64,000 nt of DNA, taken from NCBI RefSeq assembly GCF_014696825.1, contig NZ_JACJQU010000002.1, positions 124,001-188,000 of the forward strand, read 5' to 3'. The stretch comes from Anabaena sphaerica FACHB-251. Lineage in GTDB: Bacteria; Cyanobacteriota; Cyanobacteriia; Cyanobacteriales; Nostocaceae. Every line of letters starts with the position of its first letter. Within the stretch, counting starts at the first letter, position 1. The position numbers and the translations under genes were made by a program. Positions 27,726 to 37,620 of the stretch are shown here, piece by piece. The notes under the pieces are model-generated. The model did not search any database, was not told where the DNA came from, and was given only the letters and a program-made list of their open reading frames with translations.

Positions 27726-29354
27726 TTATTTTAAAACTTTACGCCATGAAGCATGAATACGTGATTTACCTGGCACGATTTCTATAAGTCCTTTTTTCCG
27801 CAGTCTATAAAATATATTTTTAATTACTGTACCTGATTCAACTCCAGTAAGTTCTCTGGCTTCACGATTCGTTATTTCTGAATGTGTGTCAAGATAGTTC
27901 ATAACTAATAGCTCATACTCTGGATAATTTTCATATATTGAAGTTGTATCTTCTGGATCTGTATCAATAGTTCCAACTTTACGCCAAGCCGCATTACTTT
28001 TTGATCTTCCGGGAACAGGCTCAATTAGTCTACTATCTCGTAATCTGTAAAATGCTGCTTTGATAGTACCTTCTGAACGAATTCCAGTTTCTTTTCGAGC
28101 GATTTTATTAGTAATTTCTTTGTGCTTCTCTAGATATGACATTATAGTTGTTTCTAGCGAAGCTAGAGGTTCATGTTTAATGTGTACAGCAACAGAGTTT
28201 TCTTGTTCACATATTTCAGGAGGTTGTAGTCTTAACCTAGCCATTGCGTGGAAAGCAGTATTCAAGCCTTCTCCAACATCCTTATTGGGTGGATTAGGAA
28301 ATTTGTTGATGATACGAACAATAGCTCCGTTCCGTGCATATTGCTCTTTAAGAATATTTTTTACCGTAATGTGACCAGGCAGTTTTCCTGGATTTTCAAT
28401 TTCGATTCTATTGTCAAAAATGCGAATGTGAGTATCAGAGGCTATACTGTAGTCTCTATGTAGCAAAGCATTTGTTAAAATTTCATGTATGGCTTCTTCT
28501 GGATATTTGATTGATTCTAATCCTTTATCTCCTACTTTTGGTATTTCTTCAACAATTTCTATCGTTTTAGCTAAAGCTTGCTGAATTTGATCATACAGAC
28601 AACCTTCAATAGTGATTGGATCAAAGGCTAAAGTTTCTCTTGTTCCTTCTACATCTTTTGTTCTGTATCTATAAATTTTCACTCCGCAATGCTTTGGTAA
28701 AATGGCTTGAGGCTCATCGGCAAACAGTAAAATTCCTCCTATTGTTGGTTTATCCTTTTGAATTAACTGTTGTTTCTTTAGCCACAATTCAGCCTCAGTA
28801 GTTGGAACAACAGCATTAATGAATGTGGACATTACCTGTGAGGTTGTGATTAGCTCAAGCTCTACACCAATAGTGCTTCTCTCAAATGACTCGATACCTT
28901 TGTCAAGTTTTAATCTTTCTAAAGCTTTATCACCTTTAACAGGTAGAGTCTGTGCGCCACGTCTTAAATAGGGAATACCATCAGAAGCTTCTACTATTCT
29001 TCGTGACTTAAAAATAGTCACTTGTAGAACTAAACCAGGATAACCTTCAGAAGTAAGAAATGTATATGAACAATCATCTCCCAGCGGAAAAAGGTATTCA
29101 AAAATTTGTAAATGTCCATTTGCAGCTTCCTGATCAGAAAAACCATGCCAATGTCTTATTTTTTTGTCATCTACTATACTCTCATCAATTCCAATAAAAA
29201 GTTCTCCACCATCAGCGTTAGCAAATCCAGAAATAAATTTACATAATTTTCTAGGTTGTACATCTATCGCCTTGAGGTCAAGAAAATGACTTTCTTCAGC
29301 TATAAGTATCTGATTTAATTGATCAGAAGTAATTGGAACTACTTCAATTGCCAT
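27726..29354 (-). CDS. AlbA_2/Schlafen-like DNA-binding protein with ATPase and two winged helices
   Basis: A 542-aa protein. The N-terminus (about 15-130) is an AlbA_2 or Schlafen-type domain: EESHFLDLKAIDVQPRKLCK and FANADGGELFIGIDE. A GHKL-type ATPase-like region is at about 270-350 (EEAIHEILTNALLHRDYSIA, IRIFDNRIEIENPGKLPG). The C-terminus has two near-duplicate winged-helix units of some 60 residues, both of the pattern NREARELTGVESGTVIK and FYRLR then AWRKV. Related proteins are called putative transcriptional regulators, but the target is unknown. The internal duplication suggests recognition of a two-part site. Confidence 0.72.
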   Translation of the reverse strand: MAIEVVPITSDQLNQILIAEESHFLDLKAIDVQPRKLCKFISGFANADGGELFIGIDESIVDDKKIRHWHGFSDQEAANGHLQIFEYLFPLGDDCSYTFLTSEGYPGLVLQVTIFKSRRIVEASDGIPYLRRGAQTLPVKGDKALERLKLDKGIESFERSTIGVELELITTSQVMSTFINAVVPTTEAELWLKKQQLIQKDKPTIGGILLFADEPQAILPKHCGVKIYRYRTKDVEGTRETLAFDPITIEGCLYDQIQQALAKTIEIVEEIPKVGDKGLESIKYPEEAIHEILTNALLHRDYSIASDTHIRIFDNRIEIENPGKLPGHITVKNILKEQYARNGAIVRIINKFPNPPNKDVGEGLNTAFHAMARLRLQPPEICEQENSVAVHIKHEPLASLETTIMSYLEKHKEITNKIARKETGIRSEGTIKAAFYRLRDSRLIEPVPGRSKSNAAWRKVGTIDTDPEDTTSIYENYPEYELLVMNYLDTHSEITNREARELTGVESGTVIKNIFYRLRKKGLIEIVPGKSRIHASWRKVLK

Positions 29355-29474
29355 ACTTGTTAAATATTACTTATTCTGACTTGTATATTTATTGTAATAG
29401 CTAATTTTATCATTAGAACGGTGTAACGTAAAACTCAAATCATGCTCAATACCTAAAAACGATGCTATATGTAT

Positions 29475-29597
29475 AGAACTTACGCAAGTGTCACATCAAA
29501 CATCTCTTGTAGGGTGCATCAGATTGCATAAATCCTGTCAATAAATAGATTTTTGACATCTGACGCACCTTACTAATATGCTAGTTGCGTAAGTCCT
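29475..29597. mobile_element. MITE-like element with AGAACTTACGCAA ends
   Basis: About 123 bp with left end AGAACTTACGCAA (29475-29487) and right end TTGCGTAAGTCCT (29585-29597), a nearly perfect inverted pair. An inner pair GTAGGGTGCATCAGAT / ATCTGACGCACCTTAC adds a second hairpin. It has no coding capacity. It sits in the 366-bp gap between the AlbA_2 and FMN-reductase genes. Confidence 0.7.
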
Positions 29598-29720
29598 GAT
29601 GTAGAAGATTCTCTCAATGTACACTATTGCCACTTATAGAAAATTTGCTAGTTTAAATGGCAGAGCTATTAACCAGGTAGCTAGATTTTATACCTCAAAT
29701 CAGTTAATAGCTCCCTATTT

Positions 29721-30266
29721 CTAATTAACTCCGTGCAACTTCCGCGTATTATCTACCAAGCTTTGAGCAAACTGATCAAACCGCTGAGATAATTTTTCAT
29801 CCAGCAGCTTACCTTCAGGACTGAAAGCACTGTAAGCTTGTCCAATAGCAATCTGTTCGGGAATTACCCAACCATGCACCCATCTCATAATGATTCGCAG
29901 GTCATTGAGAGCATTACTATTTACTTGCCCACCTAAAATACTAATCAATCCTGTCACTTTCCCTGATAGTTGATCAAAACTCATTAAATCTAAAGCATTT
30001 TTGATAACACCACTAACGCCGCCATGATATTCTGGTGTAGCCAAAATTAAGCCGTTAGCACTGCCAACAGTATCGCGCAAGCGTTGTACATCTGGATATT
30101 CTGGATATTCTTTAGCACCAGTACAAAAAGGTAGCTGCATTTGCCGTAAATCGAGAATTTCTACCTCTGCACCTAAAGCTGCTACTCGTTGTGCTGCTAC
30201 TTGTAACCCTAGCTGGGTATAGGAGCCAGGTCTTAAACTACCACCAATACCAACAATTTTTACCAT
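29721..30266 (-). CDS. NAD(P)H-dependent FMN reductase
   Basis: A 181-aa flavodoxin-like reductase. The FMN-phosphate loop GIGGSLRPGSYTQLGL is at residues 6-21 and the flavin-contacting ATPEYHGGVSGVIKNALD at about 78-95, both standard for the NADPH-dependent FMN reductase family. It probably reduces flavins, quinones or metal compounds in the cytoplasm. It has no evident operon partner. A GTTTTGTGGGTG leader precedes the ATG at 30266 without a clear ribosome site. The 307 bp to ftsH on the far side hold nothing more than the promoter regions of both divergent genes. Confidence 0.9.
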   Translation of the reverse strand: MVKIVGIGGSLRPGSYTQLGLQVAAQRVAALGAEVEILDLRQMQLPFCTGAKEYPEYPDVQRLRDTVGSANGLILATPEYHGGVSGVIKNALDLMSFDQLSGKVTGLISILGGQVNSNALNDLRIIMRWVHGWVIPEQIAIGQAYSAFSPEGKLLDEKLSQRFDQFAQSLVDNTRKLHGVN

Positions 30267-30573
30267 AATTCACCCACAAAACTAGAATTATTAAAAAGCG
30301 GAGTCATTACGACTATGGTGATTGTAACGATGAGTTTTGTTTTCTGTCAAATTCCATTGGGGGGAATATAGACCGAAGAGCAGAGGATAATAGGATTTAA
30401 GCTGTCGCGTTTCTCCTTGATCGTTATCTTTCCTAAACATCAATCACCAATTCCTCATAGCTCGAAGTTAGACTAGATGAGAAAACTGTAATTTCCAGTT
30501 ATTGCTATTTCTGCTAGAAGAATAGGCATAAAACCAAAAATCAGCTTATGCCAAAAGAAAAAGGGTAAATCTT

Positions 30574-32469
30574 ATGACAAATGTTGGTAAAAAAGCATTG
30601 AGAAAACAGCGTCCCACAAAGCGCGTTCCTTGGACTGGGGCATTAGCAGCCGCTATGATCATGTTGCCGGGAATTTTCGGGATTAGTCCCGTCTTGGCAC
30701 AAAAAGTAGAGCGTAACTCTTTATCTTATGGGGAATTGCTCCAGAAAACAGAGCAAGGGGCAGTTAAAAGAGTAGAACTTGATGAAACTGAACAAATAGC
30801 TAAAGTTTATCTAGCCGATCAAAAGCCAGATGCACCACCTATACCGGTGCGACTTTTAGATCAAAACTCTGAGTTAATTAACAAACTCAAAGAAAAAAAT
30901 GTTGAGTTTGGTCAGGTTTCCTCCGCTAACAGCAGAGCAGCTGTGGGGCTATTAATCAACCTGATGTGGATTTTACCACTAGTGGCTTTAATGCTGTTGT
31001 TCCTGCGCCGTTCTACCAATGCTTCTAACCAAGCTTTGAATTTTGGCAAATCCCGCGCTCGGTTTCAAATGGAAGCCAAAACCGGGGTAAAATTTGATGA
31101 TGTGGCGGGAATTGAAGAAGCCAAGGAAGAATTACAGGAAGTTGTGACTTTCCTCAAACAACCGGAAAAATTTACGGCGGTGGGTGCAAAAATTCCTAAA
31201 GGTGTGCTGTTGGTTGGACCTCCAGGTACTGGTAAAACTCTACTAGCAAAGGCGATCGCTGGGGAAGCCGCTGTACCATTCTTTAGTATTTCCGGTTCTG
31301 AATTTGTCGAAATGTTCGTGGGTGTGGGTGCTTCCCGTGTCCGCGACTTGTTCAAAAAAGCCAAAGATAACGCTCCTTGTATCATCTTTATTGATGAAAT
31401 TGATGCAGTCGGTAGACAGCGGGGAGCGGGTATCGGTGGTGGTAATGATGAAAGAGAGCAAACCTTAAACCAACTATTAACAGAAATGGATGGTTTTGAA
31501 GGTAACACAGGCATTATTATTATTGCGGCTACCAACCGTCCTGATGTTTTAGATTCTGCATTGTTGCGTCCTGGTCGTTTTGATAGACAAGTCATGGTGG
31601 ATGCACCGGACTTAAAAGGACGTTTGGAAATATTGCAAGTTCATGCGCGGAATAAGAAATTAGATCCTAGCGTTTCCTTAGATGCGATCGCCCGTCGTAC
31701 TCCTGGTTTTACAGGTGCAGACTTAGCTAACCTCCTCAACGAAGCAGCTATTCTCACCGCCAGAAGACGCAAAGAAGCAATTACCATCCTCGAAATTGAT
31801 GATGCGGTAGATCGGGTGGTAGCTGGTATGGAAGGTGCAGCTTTAGTAGATAGCAAAAACAAACGTTTAATTGCTTACCATGAAGTCGGACACGCTTTGA
31901 TAGGTACGTTAGTTAAAGAACATGACCCAGTACAAAAAGTTACCCTCATTCCCAGAGGACAAGCATTAGGTTTAACCTGGTTTACGCCCAATGAAGAACA
32001 AGGCTTAATTTCCCGTTCCCAAATCTTAGCGCGGATTATGGCAGCTTTAGGCGGTCGGGCTGCCGAAGAAATTGTGTTTGGTAAGCCGGAAGTAACCACA
32101 GGTGCAGGACAAGACCTGCAACAGGTCACAAATATGGCCAGACAAATGGTAACACGGTTTGGGATGTCTGATTTGGGCCCCTTGTCCTTGGAAAGTCCAA
32201 ACCAGGAAGTATTTTTGGGGCGTGACTGGGGGAATAAATCAGAATATTCTGAGGAAATTGCTGCTAAAATTGATGCTCAAGTCAGAGAGATTGTTAGTAA
32301 TTGTTACGTGAAGGTCAAAGAATTGCTGCAAGAAAACCGCATGGTTTTGGAGCGTTTAGTTGATTTGTTAGCAGAACAGGAAACCATTGATGGTGATTTA
32401 TTCCGTAAGATTGTTGAGGAAAATAGCCAGGTGCGGGTAAAAGATGAACGGTTAGCTGTACCACATTAG
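30574..32469 (+). CDS. ftsH: ATP-dependent zinc metalloprotease FtsH
   Basis: A 631-aa membrane-anchored AAA protease that degrades damaged membrane proteins, including photosystem II D1. Two membrane segments (about 20-42, and 120-142 with [20 protein letters not shown]) bracket a lumenal or periplasmic domain. Walker A is GPPGTGKT at 215-222, Walker [12 protein letters not shown] follows, and the SRH region reads [20 protein letters not shown]. The zinc-binding HEVGH is at 436-440, the usual HEAGH having Val in place of Ala. Length is typical. The start [11 protein letters not shown] is supported by the clear two-helix N-terminus. Cyanobacteria have four FtsH paralogues; which one is not certain. 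Confidence 0.95.
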   Translation: MTNVGKKALRKQRPTKRVPWTGALAAAMIMLPGIFGISPVLAQKVERNSLSYGELLQKTEQGAVKRVELDETEQIAKVYLADQKPDAPPIPVRLLDQNSELINKLKEKNVEFGQVSSANSRAAVGLLINLMWILPLVALMLLFLRRSTNASNQALNFGKSRARFQMEAKTGVKFDDVAGIEEAKEELQEVVTFLKQPEKFTAVGAKIPKGVLLVGPPGTGKTLLAKAIAGEAAVPFFSISGSEFVEMFVGVGASRVRDLFKKAKDNAPCIIFIDEIDAVGRQRGAGIGGGNDEREQTLNQLLTEMDGFEGNTGIIIIAATNRPDVLDSALLRPGRFDRQVMVDAPDLKGRLEILQVHARNKKLDPSVSLDAIARRTPGFTGADLANLLNEAAILTARRRKEAITILEIDDAVDRVVAGMEGAALVDSKNKRLIAYHEVGHALIGTLVKEHDPVQKVTLIPRGQALGLTWFTPNEEQGLISRSQILARIMAALGGRAAEEIVFGKPEVTTGAGQDLQQVTNMARQMVTRFGMSDLGPLSLESPNQEVFLGRDWGNKSEYSEEIAAKIDAQVREIVSNCYVKVKELLQENRMVLERLVDLLAEQETIDGDLFRKIVEENSQVRVKDERLAVPH

Positions 32470-32556
32470 GTATTGTATAGCAGGGGGTGCAGAGGTGCAG
32501 GGAAGAAATAATTGCCTTTTGCCTTTTACCTTCTGTCACCTATTTCCTGTTCCCTG

Positions 32557-35500
32557 CTATACCTGTTTTCTAGCTGTCACTGGATTAATAGGCAACTCAA
32601 CTACAAATTCCGTGCCTTGGCCAAGTTCCGAATGGCAGTAGATCTTGCCGTTATGTTTATTTGTCACAATCTGATAGCTGATAGAAAGTCCTAGTCCTGT
32701 ACCTTTTCCGACTACTTTAGTAGTAAAAAAGGGATCGAACAGCCGAGAGATTACTGATTCATCTATACCAAATCCGTTATCAGCAATGTGAATAGCAATC
32801 CAATCTTGATTCAGCAGGGAGGTAGAAATTCGGATTTTGCTGGGGTTTGTTTCCAGCACTTCGGGAGTTGTTTTGGCGTTTCGCTCTTCCAGGGCATCAA
32901 TGGCATTAGAGAGCAAATTCATAAATACCTGATTTAACTGACCAGGATAGCATTCAATTAAAGGTAAATTATCATATTCTTTGCTCACATAAATAGCAGA
33001 GTTATCACCGGAAGTTTTCAAACGGTGTTGTAAAATCATCAATGTACTGTCGATACCTTCGTGAATATTTGCGGCTTTGAAGTCTGCTTCATCTAATCGG
33101 GAAAAATTTCGTAAAGAGGTGACAATTTCCCGAATGCGCTCTGTGCCAACCTTCATAGACTGGAATAGTTTAGGCAAATCTTCAAATAAAAACTCAATTT
33201 CTGTTTTTTTAAAAAATTCTTGGATTTCTAGGGCAGGATATGGATAATGATGCCGATAAAGTTCTACACAGCGCATTAATTCTTGTGTGTATTGGTGGGC
33301 GTGTTCTAAGTTGCCGTGGATAAAATTAATGGGGTTATTGATTTCGTGGGCTACTCCTGCTACCAGTTGCCCCAAACTTGCCATTTTTTCTGCATGAATA
33401 ATTTGCATTTGGGCAGTGCGTAATTCATTTAGTGCTTGGGCAAGTTGATTGGCTTCTTCACGGGTTTGACCAAGTAAACTCGATTGTTGGAATAAATTGG
33501 CTTGACGCAGGGCTACGCTGAGTTGAGCCGCTACTTGGGTGACAAATTCCAATTCGGACTCTTCCCAATTACGTGGATGGGTGCATTGGTGAATACACAA
33601 TAAACCCCAAGGTTGATCACCTTCAATTAAGGGGACAATGATTTGGGCTTTAACTTGGAATCGCTCAATTATGTCCAAATGAGGTACTTTAGAGCCGACG
33701 CTGTTAATATCAGATATGACTTGTACTTCTCCTGGGCTATATTGGGGTGCGTACTGATCTCCGAAGTAATAGTTCTGCACCTTCATCGCTAGAGCAGAAT
33801 CGAATTTGGGTAGTACATCTTCAGCGATAAATTCACCGCCGCCAAAATTAACATCAGGATTAAAGTGGAAGATACCAACTCGATCTGCTTTGAGTGAGCG
33901 CCTGACTTCTTGTGTGGTGTTATGGAGTATAGTTTCTAAATCTAAAGATTCCCGAATTTTGACGACTAAATCAAACAAAATCCGCCGCTGTTCAGCCGAT
34001 TGCTGCATTTCATCCGCACGGGTTTGGATTTGGGTCATCATTTGCGAACTTTGCAGCGCCACTCCTAGTTGACTGGCAACTTGTCCCAAAAATTCCACTT
34101 CTACATTTTCCCATTGACGTGGTGCAGAATGTTGATAAGCGGCCAGTAATCCCCATAGCTTGCGACCTACAAAAATGGGAGTTAAAGCATAAGCCCGAAT
34201 TTTGAATTGTTCTAAAATATCGAGGTGACAGCGTGTGTGTCCGGCTTGATAGATGTCGTTAACTGCAAAATTTTCGTTATTGCGGTAGCGTCCACCTTTG
34301 GTTTCTTGCAGGTGGGTATCTTCCCAAACTAGATTTTTACCAAAGGGGTTAATGCTGTCCCACTGTGGTTCTACCATGCCAAAATTACTGACAAATTCAC
34401 CACTCCAGTTTTCATGGAAGCGATAAACGCCGACTCTTTCAACTCGCAATAGTTTACATACTTCCTGACAAGTGGTTTTGAGGATGAGGTCAATATTGAG
34501 AGAGGAGCGAATTTTGCCGACTACTTCTGTGAGTGTGCGTTGCCGTGCGATCGCATCTTGGAGCGCGATCGCTTGTTGTTTGGACTGAGCCAAATTTTCA
34601 GCTTGCTGGAGGGCAACACCTAATTGCGCCCCCACTTGTTCTAGAAACTTTACTTCATAATTTGCCCATTGACGGGGGCTGGTGTGTTGGTAAGCTGCTA
34701 TGATTCCCCATAGTTTTGGACCAATGAAAATGGGTGCTAAGGCATAAGCCCGAATTTTAAATTGTTCTAAAATATCTATGTGACAGCGGGTGTGTCCGGC
34801 TTGATAGATGTCGTTGACGGCGAAACTTTCATTATTGCGGTATCTGCCGCCTTTGGTTTCTTGCAGGTAGGAATCTTCCCAGACTAGATTTCTACCAAAT
34901 GGGTTAATTCTATCCCAATGGGCTTCTACCATGCCGAATTGGCTGACAAATTCGCCACTCCAGTCTTCATGGAAACGATAAACTGCTGCCCGTTCTAGTT
35001 TCAGAAGTTTGCAGAGTTCTTGACAGGTGGTATCTAAAATAATCTTTGTATCTAGAGATGAGCGAATATTTCCCACTACTTCAGCTAAAGCACGTTGTCG
35101 GGCAATAGAATCTTGTAGTTCTGCTGTACGTTGTTTAGTTTGTTCTAGGATTTCTGTCTGCTGCATAGCGATGCCAATATGGCTGCCAGCTTGCGCTAAA
35201 AATTCAACTTCATGAGGATGCCATTTTCGAGGACCTGAGTGTTGATAGGCAGCAAGCAAACCCCACAATTTGGCACCAACAAAAATTGGGGCGATCGCAT
35301 AAGCTCGAATCTGGAACTGTTCTAATACTTCAATATGACAACGAGAGTGTCCAACTTCATAAATGTCACCTACAGCAAACGGCTCATTTTTTATGTATCT
35401 TCCACCTTTGGTTTCCTGTAGGTGGGTATCTGCCCACACCAGATCCTGTCCAAAGGCTGCCAGTGTATTCCAGGGGGGTTCTGCAAAACCCAAGGTATTG

Positions 35501-35733
35501 ATAAAACTACCGCTCCAGTCATCCTTAAAGCGATAAATTGCTACCCGTTCAATCTTCAATTGCCGACAAATATCTTGACAAGAAGATGAACACAGAGATT
35601 CTAGGTTTATGAATGCGCGAATCTTAGCCAGAATTCTCGACAAGATTTTTTGATACTGAACTGTAAGCTGTAGTTGATTTTGACACTCTTGCAGATTTAA
35701 GATGTGTGAGGCTTCTTGAGTGTTGCTTGTCAT
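32557..35733 (-). CDS. Multi-GAF histidine kinase with three cyanobacteriochrome-like domains
   Basis: A 1058-aa soluble sensor kinase: four GAF domains (about 30-190, 215-375, 400-560, 585-745), then a dimerisation and HisKA domain with HEINNPINF (His796) and an HATPase with the N, G1 and G2 boxes (NAIDALEERN, IADNGFGID, GTGLGLSISYQIV). GAF1-3 each keep a WxDTHLQETKGGRY-type motif and an RCH motif with Cys132, Cys317 and Cys502. In cyanobacteriochromes of the red/green type these residues surround and covalently hold the bilin. GAF4 lacks the Cys. A photoreceptor role is inferred. The cognate response regulator is not adjacent. Confidence 0.82.
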   Translation of the reverse strand: MTSNTQEASHILNLQECQNQLQLTVQYQKILSRILAKIRAFINLESLCSSSCQDICRQLKIERVAIYRFKDDWSGSFINTLGFAEPPWNTLAAFGQDLVWADTHLQETKGGRYIKNEPFAVGDIYEVGHSRCHIEVLEQFQIRAYAIAPIFVGAKLWGLLAAYQHSGPRKWHPHEVEFLAQAGSHIGIAMQQTEILEQTKQRTAELQDSIARQRALAEVVGNIRSSLDTKIILDTTCQELCKLLKLERAAVYRFHEDWSGEFVSQFGMVEAHWDRINPFGRNLVWEDSYLQETKGGRYRNNESFAVNDIYQAGHTRCHIDILEQFKIRAYALAPIFIGPKLWGIIAAYQHTSPRQWANYEVKFLEQVGAQLGVALQQAENLAQSKQQAIALQDAIARQRTLTEVVGKIRSSLNIDLILKTTCQEVCKLLRVERVGVYRFHENWSGEFVSNFGMVEPQWDSINPFGKNLVWEDTHLQETKGGRYRNNENFAVNDIYQAGHTRCHLDILEQFKIRAYALTPIFVGRKLWGLLAAYQHSAPRQWENVEVEFLGQVASQLGVALQSSQMMTQIQTRADEMQQSAEQRRILFDLVVKIRESLDLETILHNTTQEVRRSLKADRVGIFHFNPDVNFGGGEFIAEDVLPKFDSALAMKVQNYYFGDQYAPQYSPGEVQVISDINSVGSKVPHLDIIERFQVKAQIIVPLIEGDQPWGLLCIHQCTHPRNWEESELEFVTQVAAQLSVALRQANLFQQSSLLGQTREEANQLAQALNELRTAQMQIIHAEKMASLGQLVAGVAHEINNPINFIHGNLEHAHQYTQELMRCVELYRHHYPYPALEIQEFFKKTEIEFLFEDLPKLFQSMKVGTERIREIVTSLRNFSRLDEADFKAANIHEGIDSTLMILQHRLKTSGDNSAIYVSKEYDNLPLIECYPGQLNQVFMNLLSNAIDALEERNAKTTPEVLETNPSKIRISTSLLNQDWIAIHIADNGFGIDESVISRLFDPFFTTKVVGKGTGLGLSISYQIVTNKHNGKIYCHSELGQGTEFVVELPINPVTARKQV

Positions 35734-35922
35734 AGAATATAGGGAAAATTATATACTTAATTATAGTGTTCTCTTTTTTGTGCTGTTTTTCACAAATAAT
35801 GCTCAAATAATTAGGGCTGACACCAAGCTGGGCGATCAGAAGACAGGAGTTTTTGTATTCCCTATGCCCCATTTAGCAGCAAATTCAAGCTAAAATTAGG
35901 TATTGCAGAATTACCCGATGCC

Positions 35923-36306
35923 ATGTTTGATATATTGCCCTTTCGATTTGAGTTAGATAAAATTGCGATCGCTGGAGCTTGTTTATGGTCTTTGGCTCTA
36001 TATCTGGCTTTGGCATCAACCAGGGAATGGGTGACAGAACAACTGAACAGGTGGTTTAATTTTGCCGAGCGATCGCTGTATACTAGTCAAACAGAATTTG
36101 AAAAGACACGCAAAGCCAGAGAATCGCAAAATGCTTTTTACGCCTCACTGTTTAGCATTATGCCTTTTTTCATCTTTGGTGCTTTATGTAACTGGGGTCT
36201 AGAAATCAGTTTAGGTGAGAGTTGGGGAATTAGCACCGGCATACTTGCCTGTATGGGTACAGGGATTTATGAACTCGGACGCAGAGATGGGGAATCCTCG
36301 GATTAG
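35923..36306 (+). CDS. Conserved membrane protein of unknown function
   Basis: A 127-aa protein with two to three hydrophobic segments (about 12-32, 72-92 and 98-115) around an amphipathic middle rich in Arg and Glu (RSLYTSQTEFEKTRKARESQ). No family is recognised. Codon use and HIP1 sites match the rest of the window. It lies between the sensor kinase (divergent) and hupL1 (convergent). Its stop codon touches a perfect 28-bp palindrome that may help end transcription. Confidence 0.6.
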   Translation: MFDILPFRFELDKIAIAGACLWSLALYLALASTREWVTEQLNRWFNFAERSLYTSQTEFEKTRKARESQNAFYASLFSIMPFFIFGALCNWGLEISLGESWGISTGILACMGTGIYELGRRDGESSD

Positions 36307-36333
36307 TAGAGACGTTCCATGGAACGTCTCTAC
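36306..36333. repeat. Perfect 28-bp palindrome
   Basis: GTAGAGACGTTCCA directly followed by its exact reverse complement TGGAACGTCTCTAC, beginning at the last base of the preceding gene. There is no loop and no T-run. It probably belongs to a dispersed palindrome family and may act as a bidirectional transcription barrier before hupL1. Confidence 0.75.
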
Positions 36334-36402
36334 AAGGGTTATGGAAGACACATATTTAATTTTTACCAGGTAGATGTCTAATATTTTCGCCTATCTACCC
36401 AT

Positions 36403-37491
36403 TTAAGCAGTGCGAAAACGAGCTAATTCTTCTCCTGTTTTGGCATCATGGGCATGAACAGTACACACCAAACAAGAATCAAAAGACCGGGCTACATGAC
36501 CAACTTCTACGGGGTCTGTAGGGTCTTCAATAGGTGTTCCTATTAACGCTTGTTCTATCGGTCCGCGTTGTCCAGCACCGTCACGGGGTCCAATATTCCA
36601 AGTTCCTGGGGCGATAACTTGGTAATTTTTAATCTTCCCTTCTTCAATTTCTACCCAGTGACACAAAGCCCCTCTTGCTGCTTCCGTTGCACCCCAACCT
36701 TTACCGTCTTTTTCTTTGGGTTTGATATACCAGGGGTCGTTTAATTTGAACTCCCGTAAACAGCGTTCAGCTTGGCGATATAACTTGACAATTTCGTGAA
36801 CTCGTGCTAATTGACGGACGTGAACATTAGCACCACCCATTTTTTTGAAGACATCGAGAATGAAGGGGTCGTAATGTTGCCAAGACTCACCATGTCTACC
36901 ACCTGCAACTAATTGACGTGCTAGGGGTCCGGCTTCTAAACGTCCCAAGTCTTGGTGAAGGACAGCACTTGCCCAAGAATATGCACCGCTAAAGTCTTTA
37001 TTATTGTTGATAGTAGGTGCAGTGGTGCGATCGCTCGGATGCCAATCTTCTGTACCTTCATCGTACCAAGAATGGGTTAAGTTCTCACGAGCAAAAGATT
37101 GATCCATCAAAGCATGAGTATCAGTGAAGCTATCATAAACACCGCTTTTCATAATTACAGCAGCGTTACGTCCTTCAATGGTGGGTTTATTGTATCTATC
37201 TTCATGGGGAATATAACCCCAAGTCACATATTTACCCACACCAGCACCATATCGATCTAAACCGATATCTAAACCCATGCGCCAGTATAAACCTAAGTCT
37301 GATTCTCGATGTTTGATATCTTCATTTAACCACTTCTGGAAATCTTCATAAGATTGAATTTCTTCATATCTTTCTAAAGAACAACCTAACCAAACAGGTT
37401 CTAACCAATTGGTGCGGAAATATTCCAAAATCCCCCAAGCGCGGGTAATATCGGTCAAAGTTGGGGCGCACATCACACCACCAGGCACCAT
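36403..37491 (-). CDS. hupL: Uptake [NiFe]-hydrogenase large subunit HupL1, 3' part
   Basis: The last 362 codons of hupL1, cut off from the first 169 (43095-43601) by the element at 37488-43106. It starts in frame with MVPGGVMCAPTLTDITRAWG, exactly where the intact copy HupL2 continues after SSY. The C-terminal nickel ligands are present as DSCLVCTVH, residues 507-515 of the rejoined protein. The 16 residues after that His are the extension normally removed by the HupW protease, which is not in this window. Rejoining at the 16-bp core gives 531 aa, the same length as HupL2. Translation from this piece alone is not expected. Confidence 0.93.
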   Translation of the reverse strand: MVPGGVMCAPTLTDITRAWGILEYFRTNWLEPVWLGCSLERYEEIQSYEDFQKWLNEDIKHRESDLGLYWRMGLDIGLDRYGAGVGKYVTWGYIPHEDRYNKPTIEGRNAAVIMKSGVYDSFTDTHALMDQSFARENLTHSWYDEGTEDWHPSDRTTAPTINNNKDFSGAYSWASAVLHQDLGRLEAGPLARQLVAGGRHGESWQHYDPFILDVFKKMGGANVHVRQLARVHEIVKLYRQAERCLREFKLNDPWYIKPKEKDGKGWGATEAARGALCHWVEIEEGKIKNYQVIAPGTWNIGPRDGAGQRGPIEQALIGTPIEDPTDPVEVGHVARSFDSCLVCTVHAHDAKTGEELARFRTA

Positions 37492-37503
37492 ATAACTGCT
37501 ATG
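37488..37503. other. hupL element left core recombination site
   Basis: CCATATAACTGCTATG on the plus strand. Within hupL it encodes the S-S-Y-M region. It differs from the right core by A in place of G at position 14, so the joined product reveals on which side the crossover took place. Confidence 0.9.
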
Positions 37504-37620
37504 ACAACTGGTGATATGCTGTAAATGTTCCTGAGTAACTTATTTTATCAGGTTATTTTGCTCGGTAGTAACATTTTATTTTCACCATTTCAGTTTATAA
37601 ATTAAGGGAATATTTAGGGA

